This document shows, piece after piece, positions 52,948-61,809 of a DNA stretch of 64,000 nt. Every line of letters starts with the position of its first letter. The first letter of the stretch is position 1. The notes beneath the pieces are model-generated. The model searched no databases and was not told the origin of the DNA. It saw nothing but the letters and a program-made list of their open reading frames with translations. Where the stretch lies: positions 185,418-249,417 of the forward strand of contig NZ_JYLH01000010.1 of the NCBI RefSeq assembly GCF_001439685.1, in the 5' to 3' direction. This DNA comes from Pseudomonas libanensis. GTDB lineage: Bacteria; Pseudomonadota; Gammaproteobacteria; Pseudomonadales; Pseudomonadaceae. The position numbers and the translations under genes were made by a program.

Positions 52948-52962
52948 TTGTTCAATCTACAA
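52948..52962. promoter_or_regulatory. HexR box near edd
   Basis: TTGTTCAATCTACAA fits TTGT-N7-ACAA. It is 120 nt upstream of edd and 47 nt from the other box, so each divergent promoter has its own site. Confidence 0.85.
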
Positions 52963-53082
52963 CGAGTGACCTGAATCAACTGGTCCGATGATCCAAACGA
53001 CCCCCTGCCATCCCATGAGCCGCGGGCGTTTGATCAGCATAGACACTCAGGTCGCCACATCCGTTAGCCTGGAGTTCTATAC

Positions 53083-54909
53083 ATGCATCCCCGCGTCCTT
53101 GAGGTCACCGAACGGCTTATCGCCCGCAGCCGCGCCACCCGCGAGGCCTACCTTGCGCTCATTCGCGGCGCCGCCAGCGACGGTCCGATGCGCGGCAAGC
53201 TGCAATGCGCCAACTTCGCCCACGGCGTGGCCGGTTGCGGCACCGAAGATAAAAACAGCCTGCGCATGATGAATGCCGCCAACGTGGCAATTGTTTCTTC
53301 GTATAACGATATGCTCTCGGCGCACCAGCCTTATGAACATTTCCCTGAACAAATAAAGAAAGCCCTGCGTGAAGTGGGCTCGGTCGGCCAGTTCGCCGGC
53401 GGCACGCCCGCCATGTGCGACGGCGTGACCCAGGGTGAGCCGGGGATGGAGCTGAGCCTGCTCAGCCGTGAAGTCATCGCCATGTCCACGGCGGTAGCGC
53501 TGTCCCACAACATGTTCGACGCCGCGCTGATGCTGGGGATCTGCGACAAGATCGTCCCCGGCCTGATGATGGGCGCGCTGCGCTATGGTCACCTGCCGAT
53601 GATCTTCGTGCCCGGCGGGCCGATGCCGTCGGGTATCTCCAACAAGCAGAAGGCCGATGTGCGCCAGCGCTACGCCGAAGGCAAGGCCAGCCGCGAAGAG
53701 CTGCTGGAATCGGAGATGAAGTCCTACCACAGCCCCGGCACCTGCACCTTCTATGGCACCGCCAACACCAACCAGCTGCTGATGGAAGTGATGGGCCTGC
53801 ACTTGCCGGGCGCGTCGTTCGTCAACCCGTACACGCCGCTGCGTGATGCGTTGACCCGCGAGGCCGCGCATCAGGTCACCCGCTTGACCAAGGCCAATGG
53901 CAACTTCACGCCGATCGGCGAGATTGTCGACGAGAAGTCCATCGTCAACTCCATCGTTGCCCTCAACGCCACGGGCGGTTCCACCAACCACACCCTGCAC
54001 ATGCCGGCCATCGCCATGTCGGCGGGCATCATCCTGACCTGGCAAGACATGGCCGATCTTTCCGAGGTGGTGCCAACCCTGTCCCACGTGTACCCAAACG
54101 GCAAGGCCGACATCAACCACTTCCAGGCGGCGGGCGGCATGTCGTTCCTGATCCGCGAACTGCTCGAAGCCGGCCTGCTCCACGAAAACGTCAACACCGT
54201 GGCCGGCAAGGGCCTGAGCCGGTATATCCAGGAACCGTTCCTGGTGGACGGCGAGCTGGTCTGGCGCGATGGCCCCATCGAAAGCCTCGACGAAACCATC
54301 CTGCGCCCGGTGGCCCGTGCGTTCTCGCCCGAAGGCGGCCTGCGCGTGATGGAAGGCAACCTTGGCCGTGGCGTAATGAAAGTCTCGGCGGTGGCGCCGG
54401 AGCATCAGGTTGTTGAAGCGCCGGCGGTGGTGTTCCAGGACCAACAGGACCTGGCGGACGCCTTCAAGGCCGGCCTGCTGGAAAAAGACTTCGTCGCGGT
54501 GATGCGCTTCCAGGGCCCGCGCTCCAACGGCATGCCCGAATTGCACAAGATGACGCCCTTCCTCGGTGTGTTGCAGGACCGTGGTTTCAAGGTCGCGCTG
54601 GTGACAGACGGGCGTATGTCCGGCGCCTCGGGTAAGATCCCCGCCGCGATTCACGTCAACCCCGAAGCCCAGAGCGGCGGGCCACTGGCGCGAGTGCAGG
54701 ATGGCGATATCATCCGTGTGGATGGCGTTACCGGCACCTTGGAGCTTAAGGTAGACGCCGCAACTTTTGCAGCGCGCACGCCTGCCACGGGCCTATTGGG
54801 CAATAACGTGGGCGCCGGTCGTGAGCTGTTTGCATTCATGCGCCTGGCCGCAAGCTCCGCAGAGCAGGGCGCCAGCGCCTTTACCTGTGCCTTGGAGACG
54901 CTTAAGTGA
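53083..54909 (+). CDS. edd: 6-phosphogluconate dehydratase (Entner-Doudoroff)
   Basis: A 608-residue IlvD/Edd-family dehydratase that turns 6-phosphogluconate into KDPG. The [4Fe-4S] ligand cysteines are recognisable (AGCGTEDKN, PAMCDGVTQG and PGTCTFYGTANT), and the conserved GGSTNHTLH and TDGRMSGASGKIPAAIH stretches are present. ATG 53083 has GGAG about 9 nt upstream. glk starts inside its stop codon (GTGA). Confidence 0.97.
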   Translation: MHPRVLEVTERLIARSRATREAYLALIRGAASDGPMRGKLQCANFAHGVAGCGTEDKNSLRMMNAANVAIVSSYNDMLSAHQPYEHFPEQIKKALREVGSVGQFAGGTPAMCDGVTQGEPGMELSLLSREVIAMSTAVALSHNMFDAALMLGICDKIVPGLMMGALRYGHLPMIFVPGGPMPSGISNKQKADVRQRYAEGKASREELLESEMKSYHSPGTCTFYGTANTNQLLMEVMGLHLPGASFVNPYTPLRDALTREAAHQVTRLTKANGNFTPIGEIVDEKSIVNSIVALNATGGSTNHTLHMPAIAMSAGIILTWQDMADLSEVVPTLSHVYPNGKADINHFQAAGGMSFLIRELLEAGLLHENVNTVAGKGLSRYIQEPFLVDGELVWRDGPIESLDETILRPVARAFSPEGGLRVMEGNLGRGVMKVSAVAPEHQVVEAPAVVFQDQQDLADAFKAGLLEKDFVAVMRFQGPRSNGMPELHKMTPFLGVLQDRGFKVALVTDGRMSGASGKIPAAIHVNPEAQSGGPLARVQDGDIIRVDGVTGTLELKVDAATFAARTPATGLLGNNVGAGRELFAFMRLAASSAEQGASAFTCALETLK

Positions 54910-55862
54910 AACTTGCGCTGGTCGGTGACATCGGGGGTACCAACGCCCGCTTTGCGTTGTGGCGGGACCAGGAGCTGCATTCGATCCGCGTGCATGCCAC
55001 CGCAGATCACTCGAGCCCTGAGGAGGCCATCAAGGTCTACCTCAAGGAAGAGGGCCTGCAAGTCGGCGATATCGGCGCGGTGTGCCTGTCGGTAGCCGGG
55101 CCGGTGAGCGGTGATGAATTTAAATTCACCAACAATCATTGGCGCCTGAGCAAGACTGCGTTCTGCCAAACGTTGCAGGTGGATGAACTGCTGCTGGTCA
55201 ACGATTTCTCCGCCATGGCCCTGGGCATGACGCGCCTCAAGCCCGATGAATTCCGCGTGGTCTGCCAAGGCACGCCGGAACCGTTGCGCCCGGCCGTAGT
55301 GATCGGCCCGGGCACCGGCCTCGGTGTGGGGACGTTGCTGGATTTGGGCGCTGGCCGCTTTGCGGCGCTGCCGGGGGAGGGCGGGCATGTCGACCTGCCC
55401 CTGAGCAGCCCGCGGGAAACCCAGCTGTGGCAGCACATTTACAACGAGATTGGCCATGTCAGCGCCGAAACCGCGTTGAGTGGCGGTGGGTTGCCGCGTC
55501 TGTACCGCGCCATCTGTGCGGTCGACGGGCATACTCCGGTGCTGGACAGTCCCGAGGCTATTACCGCAGCGGGGCTGGCCGGTGATCCGGTGGCCATGGA
55601 AGTGCTGGACCAGTTCAGTATCTGGCTGGGCCGGGTGGCGGGCAATAACGTATTGACCACGGGTGGGCGCGGTGGTGTTTACATCGTGGGTGGGGTAATA
55701 CCGAGGTTTGCCGACTTCTTTATCGCCAGCGGTTTCGCCAAGAGCTTTGCGGATAAAGGCTGCATGAGCGACTACTTCAAGGGCATTCCGGTGTGGTTGG
55801 TGACCGCGCCGTATTCCGGGTTGACCGGGGCGGGTGTGGCGCTTGAGCAGGCTTTTGCGTAG
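54906..55862 (+). CDS. glk: Glucokinase
   Basis: A 318-residue ATP-dependent glucokinase of the ROK-unrelated bacterial Glk type. Phosphate-1 motif LVGDIGGTNARFALW at the N-terminus, the catalytic Asp in LLVNDFSAMALG and the adenosine motif VIGPGTGLGVGTL are visible. GTG 54906 overlaps the edd stop by 4 nt, so it is translationally coupled. It phosphorylates glucose entering directly, beside the gluconate and 2-ketogluconate branches. Confidence 0.95.
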   Translation: MKLALVGDIGGTNARFALWRDQELHSIRVHATADHSSPEEAIKVYLKEEGLQVGDIGAVCLSVAGPVSGDEFKFTNNHWRLSKTAFCQTLQVDELLLVNDFSAMALGMTRLKPDEFRVVCQGTPEPLRPAVVIGPGTGLGVGTLLDLGAGRFAALPGEGGHVDLPLSSPRETQLWQHIYNEIGHVSAETALSGGGLPRLYRAICAVDGHTPVLDSPEAITAAGLAGDPVAMEVLDQFSIWLGRVAGNNVLTTGGRGGVYIVGGVIPRFADFFIASGFAKSFADKGCMSDYFKGIPVWLVTAPYSGLTGAGVALEQAFA

Positions 55863-55896
55863 ACAGTGATGGCCCCATAACAACAAGGAGGACCCC

Positions 55897-56631
55897 GTGA
55901 GCGTAATCAGTAAATCCATTCTCCTCGTCGACGACGACCAGGAAATCCGCGAATTGCTGCAAACCTACCTCAGTCGCGCCGGCTTCCAGGTGCGTGGCGT
56001 GCCGGATGGCGCGGGGTTCCGCCAAGCGATGAACGAGGCGCCATGCGACCTGGTCATCCTCGATGTAATGCTGCCGGACGAAGACGGTTTCAGCCTTTGT
56101 CGCTGGATCCGCCAGCACCCTCGCCAGGCGCAGGTGCCAATCATCATGCTCACCGCCAGTTCCGACGAAGCCGACCGGGTGATCGGCCTGGAGCTGGGCG
56201 CCGATGACTATATCGGCAAGCCATTCAGCCCCCGCGAATTGCAGGCGCGCATCAAGGCGCTGCTGCGTCGTTGCCAGTTTGGCCAGGAACGCGGCAGCAG
56301 TAGCGACGTGCTGGTGTTCGACGAATGGCGCCTGGATATGATCAGCCATCGGCTGTTCCACGTTGACGGTGAAGAGGTGATCCTCTCCGGTGCCGACTTT
56401 GCCTTGCTCAAATTGTTTCTCGACCACCCGCAACAGATCCTCGACCGCGACACCATCGGCAACGCCACTCGTGGTCGTGACCTGATGCCCCTGGACCGTA
56501 TCGTCGACATGGCTGTCAGCCGCCTGCGCCAGCGCCTGCGTGATACCGAAAAACCCCCGCGGCTGATCCGCACTGTGCGCGGCAGCGGTTACCAGCTGGC
56601 AGCCAGCGTGGTTGCCGGCAATGCCCACTGA
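55897..56631 (+). CDS. gltR: GltR response regulator (OmpR type) for glucose uptake
   Basis: A 244-residue response regulator: receiver with VDDDQE, phospho-Asp in LVILDVMLPDEDG (about D57) and Lys in YIGKPFSPRE; winged-helix C-terminus with SGADFALLKLFLDHP and RTVRGSGYQL. GTG 55897 has an AAGGAGGA site 5 nt upstream. Its place after edd-glk and before a sensor kinase is that of GltR-GtrS, which responds to 2-ketogluconate/gluconate and controls glucose porin/ABC uptake in pseudomonads. Confidence 0.9.
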   Translation: MSVISKSILLVDDDQEIRELLQTYLSRAGFQVRGVPDGAGFRQAMNEAPCDLVILDVMLPDEDGFSLCRWIRQHPRQAQVPIIMLTASSDEADRVIGLELGADDYIGKPFSPRELQARIKALLRRCQFGQERGSSSDVLVFDEWRLDMISHRLFHVDGEEVILSGADFALLKLFLDHPQQILDRDTIGNATRGRDLMPLDRIVDMAVSRLRQRLRDTEKPPRLIRTVRGSGYQLAASVVAGNAH

Positions 56632-58090
56632 ACACCCGGCCGAACGCCGCCGCCGCTTTCCGGTACCGCGCTCCCTACTGGGGCGCATGCTGCTGCTGAC
56701 CTTGCTGGTGGTGCTGTTCGCCCAGGCATTGTCCAGCGTGATCTGGGTCTCGCAGTTACGCGCCACCCAACTTGAGGGCCTGGTTACCAGCGCCCGTAGC
56801 CTGGCGCATTCAATGACCGCCAGCGTGAGTTATTTCCGTTCGCTGCCGGTGGCCTATCGGCCCTTGGTGCTCGACCAGTTGCGCAGCATGGGCGGCACGC
56901 GTTTTGTCGTAACCCTCAATGATCGCCCGCTGGATATGGCCTTGCTGCCGCAAACCCCGCGCAAGCAGGCGGTGCTGGAAGCGGTCGATGACGTGTTGCG
57001 CCAGACCCTGGGCGCCAACGTGCTTATCTCGGTGGAGTTCGTCAGCGCCGAAGACCTGCGTATCTTCAATGCCGGCTTGAAGCTCGACGAGCTGCCGCGC
57101 TCCTGGGCCCATTACGCCTTGACCCTGGAACCGGTAAACCCGCCGGTACTGGTCACCCAGATCCAGCTTGCCCCCGGAGAATGGCTGTACATCGCCTCGC
57201 TGTTGCCCGAGCCCTATACCAGCCTCGAGGAGCAGGGCCTGCCGTCCCAGCAGGTATGGTTTATCGTGTTGACCAGTGGTCTGTTGCTGCTGTTCATCGG
57301 CCTGCTGGTGCACTGGCAAAGCCGGCCGCTCAAGCGACTGGCGCGGGCGGCGCGGGATATGTCCCTGGGCGCCGATGTGGAACCTGTGGCCGAAGGCGGC
57401 GGCAGTGAAGTGGTGGAGGTGGGCCGTGCCTTTAATGCGATGCGCGAACGCATCAGCCGTTACCTGACCGAACGCAGCCAGTTGTTCAGCGCGATTTCCC
57501 ACGATTTGCGCACACCGATTACCCGCCTGCGCTTGCGTGTGGAATTGCTCGAAGATGAGAACCTGCAAGCCAAGTTCGGCCGCGACCTGGATGAATTGGA
57601 GTTGCTGGTCAAAGGCGCGCTGCAATGCGTGAAAGACACCGACATTCACGAAAACATCCAGCCGGTAGACCTCAACCACGTACTCGAATGCCTGGTGGAG
57701 CCGTACCTGGCACCCAACGGCAACGGTCGCGTGTCCCTGGATGGCGCAGCCCTTGCGACCTACCCGGGCAAGCCGCTGGCGCTCAAGCGTTGCATCGGCA
57801 ACCTGATCGACAACGCGTTGAAGTATGGGCAGAACGCACATTTGCATATCGAGGACGATGGCGTGCAGTTCATCCTGCATGTGGATGACGAGGGACCTGG
57901 TGTGCCGCAGCAGCGACTGGAGCAGGTGTTTGAACCGCACTTCCGCCTGGCCGGCCAGCAGCAGGGTTACGGATTGGGATTGGGGATTGCGCGCAATATT
58001 GCCCACAGCCATGGGGGGGAGGTGAGTTTGCAGAACCTGCGTGAAGGCGGCCTGCGCGTCACCCTGCAGCTCCCCCGAACCTTGGATTAA
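56621..58090 (+). CDS. gtrS: GtrS sensor histidine kinase
   Basis: A 489-residue membrane kinase: TM1 (about 22-45, GRMLLLTLLVVLFAQALSSVI), a periplasmic domain of about 150 residues, TM2 (about 210-230), HAMP, HisKA with phospho-His in AISHDLRTPITRL, and HATPase motifs CIGNLIDNALKYG, VDDEGPGVP and GYGLGLGIARNI. I choose ATG 56621, which overlaps the end of gltR by 11 bp; a TTG 3 codons upstream is possible and both lack a strong ribosome-binding site. It is the likely partner of gltR. Confidence 0.9.
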   Translation: MPTEHPAERRRRFPVPRSLLGRMLLLTLLVVLFAQALSSVIWVSQLRATQLEGLVTSARSLAHSMTASVSYFRSLPVAYRPLVLDQLRSMGGTRFVVTLNDRPLDMALLPQTPRKQAVLEAVDDVLRQTLGANVLISVEFVSAEDLRIFNAGLKLDELPRSWAHYALTLEPVNPPVLVTQIQLAPGEWLYIASLLPEPYTSLEEQGLPSQQVWFIVLTSGLLLLFIGLLVHWQSRPLKRLARAARDMSLGADVEPVAEGGGSEVVEVGRAFNAMRERISRYLTERSQLFSAISHDLRTPITRLRLRVELLEDENLQAKFGRDLDELELLVKGALQCVKDTDIHENIQPVDLNHVLECLVEPYLAPNGNGRVSLDGAALATYPGKPLALKRCIGNLIDNALKYGQNAHLHIEDDGVQFILHVDDEGPGVPQQRLEQVFEPHFRLAGQQQGYGLGLGIARNIAHSHGGEVSLQNLREGGLRVTLQLPRTLD

Positions 58091-58108
58091 TAAACCCCTT
58101 CGATCAAC

Positions 58109-58199
58109 TGTGGGAGCTGGCTTGCCTGCGATAGCGGTGGCTCAGTTGACTCATCAGTGACTGACACACTGCCATCGCAGGCAAGCCAGCTCCCACATT
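58109..58199. repeat. REP pair (CTGGCTTGCCTGC type)
   Basis: Inverted copies of TGTGGGAGCTGGCTTGCCTG flank about 40 nt with a further short stem (GTCAGT/ACTGAC-like). It lies between the convergent gtrS and AraC-type genes. Confidence 0.9.
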
Positions 58200-58213
58200 T
58201 TACTCTGCGTACA

Positions 58214-59143
58214 TCAGATGCTTTGACGCAGCCGGGCCAGGTCGCGCAGCGGCGGCGCACCAAACAACCGGCTGTATTCCCGGCTGAATTGCGATGGGCT
58301 TTCATACCCCACCCGATAGCCCGCCGCTGAGGCTTCCAACCCTTCGGCAATCATCAGCCGCCGCGCCTCCTGCAAACGCAGTTGTTTCTGGTATTGCAGC
58401 GGGCTCATGGCGGTGATCGCCTTGAAGCGATGGTGCAAGGTCGAGACGCTCAGGTTCACTTCCTTGGCCAGGTCGTCGATGCGCAGCGGTTGTTCATAGT
58501 TGCCGTTCAGCCATTTGATCGCCTGGCTGACCCGATGGCTCTGACTATTGGCCACGGCGATTTCATACAGGCGATAACCCTGCGGGCCACGCAGCAAACG
58601 GTAGAGGATTTCCCGATTGATCAACGGCGCAAGCATGGCGATGTCTTTGGGCGTGTCCAGCAGCCGGGTCAGGCGCAGCACGGCGTCGAGCAATTGGTGG
58701 TCGATGCGGTCGACGTACATTCCGCGGGTCGACGGGCGCGAGGGAACGCCCATGGGCCCGGCCTCTGCGATCAGGGCCGTCAGTTGCGTCGGGTCGATGT
58801 TGATACGCACCGACAGGTTGGGGTTCTCGGCGGTGGCATCGATAATCCGCCCGGCCACCGGCATCGCCACCGAGAACACCAAGTAGTTGAGCGGGTCGTA
58901 GGCGAAAATTTCGTCGGCCAGGCGCACTTCCTTGCTGCCGCTGGCCAGGATGCACAGCGCAGGTTCCACCAGCACCGGCATGAAATCCCGCGGTGTGTTG
59001 TGGCGGTTCAGGTACAGCGAGGTAATCGCGGTGCCGTAGGAGCCGTCTTCCCAAGTATGGCGGTGCACGATACTGGCCAACTCGGCGCGTTGCTTTTCCA
59101 TCTCGGCATCGAGGGGAGTGGACTTCGGGTCGGGCGACGGCAT
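58214..59143 (-). CDS. AraC-family transcriptional regulator
   Basis: A 309-residue regulator: an N-terminal AraC_N (cupin-like) domain (about 35-190; ALCILASGSKEVRLADEIFAY) and a C-terminal double HTH (about 205-300; LRIDDLAKEVNLSVSTLHHRF and the second with AAGYRVGYESPSQFSREYSR). The inducer is unknown. The small monooxygenase gene is divergent across a 327-nt intergenic region that contains repeated half-sites (59218-59260), so mutual control is plausible. ATG 59143 fits the family length. Confidence 0.9.
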   Translation of the reverse strand: MPSPDPKSTPLDAEMEKQRAELASIVHRHTWEDGSYGTAITSLYLNRHNTPRDFMPVLVEPALCILASGSKEVRLADEIFAYDPLNYLVFSVAMPVAGRIIDATAENPNLSVRINIDPTQLTALIAEAGPMGVPSRPSTRGMYVDRIDHQLLDAVLRLTRLLDTPKDIAMLAPLINREILYRLLRGPQGYRLYEIAVANSQSHRVSQAIKWLNGNYEQPLRIDDLAKEVNLSVSTLHHRFKAITAMSPLQYQKQLRLQEARRLMIAEGLEASAAGYRVGYESPSQFSREYSRLFGAPPLRDLARLRQSI

Positions 59144-59470
59144 GGGGCGTCCTCTACACGCTACTTTGATGGGCTCAGCTTAGCGGCGGCTTTTCAAATA
59201 GTGTTACGTCGATTCTGCCTGATCCTTGCCTGATCCTGCGATCTGTCGTGAATCAGGCAAGCGCCAGGCCTGTCATCTCCCTGAAACACTGGGCAGGTGC
59301 GTGGAATAAATCCTGGGGGCAAACGTCCTATCTACGCTTTTCGCAGGATTGTGCAATAAGCCGGCAGGAATCGACTAACCGCGGCCACACCCGCGCCGTT
59401 ATCTTTGATCCTGTGGCAACACGCCTCCACAGTGCTTGCCGAGCATCACTTCTCAACGGGAGAGTCGAAC
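59144..59470. promoter_or_regulatory. 327-bp intergenic region between the AraC gene and the monooxygenase gene
   Basis: No gene is seen here. It holds two direct copies of GCCTGATCCT (59218-59227 and 59228-59237) and an inverted AATCAGGCAA at 59251-59260, then AT-rich and GC-rich stretches without a clear sigma-70 promoter that I can fix. Two divergent promoters are expected. Confidence 0.6.
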
Positions 59471-59812
59471 ATGTCCACCCCCATTCCCGCGAGCCATATG
59501 GCCTTTATCCGCGCCCGTAGCGGGTGCAGCACCGAACTCGGTGCACGCTTGAGCAGTTTGATCGAACCAGGACGACAGGCCGAGGGTTGCCTGCAATTCT
59601 CGTTGCAGCATTCCCAGGTCGACCCCGATGTCTGGCTGGTCTCGGGGTTCTGGAGCAGCGAGCAGGCCATGAGCGCCTACTTCAACTCGCCGGCCCTGAT
59701 GATCCTCACCGAGTTGTTGAACGACATGGTGATCCGCAGCATGGACTTCCAGACCTTCACCGATGCATCTGCCGCCCATGCCTACGGCGAGTACCTGCAA
59801 CTGGCCGGTTGA
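59471..59812 (+). CDS. Antibiotic biosynthesis monooxygenase (ABM)-like small protein
   Basis: A 113-residue single-domain protein with the ferredoxin-like ABM pattern: RARSGCSTELGARLSSLIEP, then EGCLQFSLQHSQVDPDVWLV and an SGFWSSEQAMSAYFNS stretch. Homologues dimerise and oxidise or bind quinol-like compounds without a cofactor; the substrate is unknown here. ATG 59471 has GGGAGAG about 7 nt upstream. It is divergent from the AraC-type regulator, a common pairing for an induced detoxification gene. Confidence 0.8.
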   Translation: MSTPIPASHMAFIRARSGCSTELGARLSSLIEPGRQAEGCLQFSLQHSQVDPDVWLVSGFWSSEQAMSAYFNSPALMILTELLNDMVIRSMDFQTFTDASAAHAYGEYLQLAG

Positions 59813-59853
59813 GGGTTACAATGGCCGACTTTCCATTGGCCAGGACTTGCAAC

Positions 59854-60099
59854 ATGGCACGTAGACAATTTGCCCACCACGAAGCCGTTTCCGCCGTAGT
59901 ACCGGGAGAAGATGGCTACAGCGCCGCCGTCGCCGTCAAGGCACTGGATGGCATGGGCGCCCCGCAGTTCCACAAGATCCTCGATGGGCAGACGTTCAAG
60001 ACGGCGTCCGATGCAGATGATGCGGCGACGCTGCAACTTGAGCGCCTGCTCGATGTGGACGTGGGAGGTCAACTGACTTGGGTAACGGCTTCCAACTAA
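59854..60099 (+). CDS. Small protein of unknown function
   Basis: An 81-residue soluble protein with no recognised domain (MARRQFAHHEAVSAVVPGED; later QTFKTASDADDAATLQLERL). ATG 59854 has AGGA 8 nt upstream; an alternative ATG at 59821 (11 residues longer) has GAGGG 5 nt upstream. It lies 41 nt after the ABM gene and could share its transcript. Codon use looks native. Confidence 0.6.
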   Translation: MARRQFAHHEAVSAVVPGEDGYSAAVAVKALDGMGAPQFHKILDGQTFKTASDADDAATLQLERLLDVDVGGQLTWVTASN

Positions 60100-60134
60100 C
60101 GAACGCTACCTCCCACATTTTTATTGCATTTCAA

Positions 60135-60767
60135 TCAGGGTTTTGTGGCGCCTGGGCGGTACATTTTGAACAGGGCCTCAGGGCCCAGCTGGAAGTAATC
60201 AGCGGGTCCCCCGCCACGCAGGATTGGCTCGGCGGCAGCGGTGTCGTAGATCCCATTCTTGAGCAACCACTTGGCAATGTGCACCGCCACCACTTCGCCC
60301 AGCACCAGCCAGCTCGGTACCAGCTCTTTGTCAGCACGTTGCAGCTGGATGATCTGTGTCACCTTGCATTCAAACGACACCGGACTCTCGCCCACCCGTG
60401 GCACGCCGACGATTTTCGAGGCCACCGGTGTCAGGCCGGATAACTCGAATTCGTTCACCTCAGGCGAGACCGCCGCGCAGCTCTGGTTCATCTGCTCGGC
60501 CAGCGGGCGGGTGGCCAGGTTCCACACAAACTCGCCAGTCTGTTCGATGTTGTTCAGGCTGTCTTTGCGCCCGACACTGGAAAAGCCAATGATCGGCGGA
60601 ATGTAGTTGAACGCATTAAAGAAACTGTAGGGCGCCAGGTTCAGGCGACCTTCACGGTCGTGTGACGAAATCCAGCCAATCGGCCGCGGGCCGACAATCG
60701 CATTGAACGGGTCATGGGGCAGGCCGTGGCCGTTGGCGGGTTCGTAAAAGTGGATATCGTCGGACAT
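60135..60767 (-). CDS. Flavin reductase-like FMN-binding protein
   Basis: A 210-residue member of the flavin-reductase split-barrel family: FNAIVGPRPIGWISSHDREG at the start, NLAPYSFFNAFNYIPPIIGF and TGEFVWNLATRPLAEQMN are family blocks. It binds FMN; the electron partner and substrate are not clear, and some relatives have no oxygenase partner. It is convergent with the small gene at 59854 and stands alone. Confidence 0.88.
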   Translation of the reverse strand: MSDDIHFYEPANGHGLPHDPFNAIVGPRPIGWISSHDREGRLNLAPYSFFNAFNYIPPIIGFSSVGRKDSLNNIEQTGEFVWNLATRPLAEQMNQSCAAVSPEVNEFELSGLTPVASKIVGVPRVGESPVSFECKVTQIIQLQRADKELVPSWLVLGEVVAVHIAKWLLKNGIYDTAAAEPILRGGGPADYFQLGPEALFKMYRPGATKP

Positions 60768-60955
60768 GGCCGGGTTCCTGCTACGCGGTTTGGGAGGCCG
60801 TCATAGTGCAATCCGTGGCGACGAATTTCCATCGAACCTATGGAATTTTCATACACACGGCACCTATTTTTCACAGCTCCCCGTTCAGTCTGCGCCCAGG
60901 TTGACACCCCCATAAGTCGGCCATTGAAAGATTGAGCTTCGGAGCCTTCTACCCC

Positions 60956-61711
60956 ATGAATAAACTTCCTCAGATCACCCTGGCGTTCTGGGTCATGAAA
61001 ATCTGCGCAACCACCCTGGGCGAAACCGCCGGGGACTTGCTGTCGATGACTCTCAATGTCGGTTACGCCATCAGCTCAATGATGCTGATCAGCGTGTTCC
61101 TCGTCACGTTGGTGGCGCAACTGCGGGCCAAAACCTACAACCCGGTGCTGTACTGGATCGTGATTTTGTCCACCAGTACGGCCGGCACCACGATGTCGGA
61201 CTTTATGGACCGCACCCTGGGCCTGGGCTATGCCGAGGGGTCAATGATCCTCATCGTAATCCTGATGCTCGTCTTTGCACTGTGGCACCTGAGCGGCGAT
61301 TCCTTGAACGTCAACAAGGTGCAGACCTTCCGGGGCGAGTTGTTCTATTGGGTAGCGATCTTGTTTTCTAACACCCTCGGCACGGCATTGGGCGATTTCC
61401 TGGCGGACGATTCGGGGTTGGGCTTTGCGGGCGGGGCATTGTTGATTGGCTCCACCATTGCGGTGGTGGTCGCACTCAAATACTTCACCCGGATCTCGTC
61501 GGTACTGTTGTTCTGGGTGGCGTTTGTACTGACCCGGCCGTTTGGTGCAACCTTGGGTGATTTCCTGACCAAACCCTATGAAAAGGGCGGGCTGGACTTT
61601 GGCACCATCGGTTCATCTGCCGTGTTGGCGGTGGTGCTGTTGGTGATGATCGTGGGCGCCTCGTATGTGCAGCGGCGTTATGGGCGGAGCGAGGTGGCAG
61701 AGTTGTCCTGA
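60956..61711 (+). CDS. Membrane protein with four internal repeats (COG4705-like)
   Basis: A 251-residue inner-membrane protein with about eight hydrophobic segments in four repeats. Each repeat has a TM segment ending in a T-x-G-x-x-x-x-D-like motif: TTLGETAGDLL (19-29), TSTAGTTMSDF (about 74-84), SNTLGTALGDF (about 141-151) and TRPFGATLGDF (about 199-209), and the following loops carry GLGYAEGS, GLGFAGGA and GGLDFGT. This pattern matches the uncharacterised COG4705 membrane proteins as I recall them; transport of a cation is suggested by the conserved Asp residues but is not shown. ATG 60956 is chosen over the upstream opening at 60932. Confidence 0.8.
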   Translation: MNKLPQITLAFWVMKICATTLGETAGDLLSMTLNVGYAISSMMLISVFLVTLVAQLRAKTYNPVLYWIVILSTSTAGTTMSDFMDRTLGLGYAEGSMILIVILMLVFALWHLSGDSLNVNKVQTFRGELFYWVAILFSNTLGTALGDFLADDSGLGFAGGALLIGSTIAVVVALKYFTRISSVLLFWVAFVLTRPFGATLGDFLTKPYEKGGLDFGTIGSSAVLAVVLLVMIVGASYVQRRYGRSEVAELS

Positions 61712-61716
61712 CTCTA

Positions 61717-61806
61717 AATGTAGGAAGCTTGCTCGCGAATGCGGTGCATCAGTCGCCATACTCCGTGACTGACACCCTGCATTCGCGAGTAAGCCCGCCC
61801 CCACAT
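61717..61806. repeat. Diverged REP pair (AGCTTGCTCGCGAATGC type)
   Basis: The left unit reads ATGTAGGAAGCTTGCTCGCG and the right unit is an inverted GCGGGCTTACTCGCGAATGC type; several arm positions no longer match. It lies between the convergent membrane-protein and transporter genes. Confidence 0.82.
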
Positions 61807-61809
61807 CTT

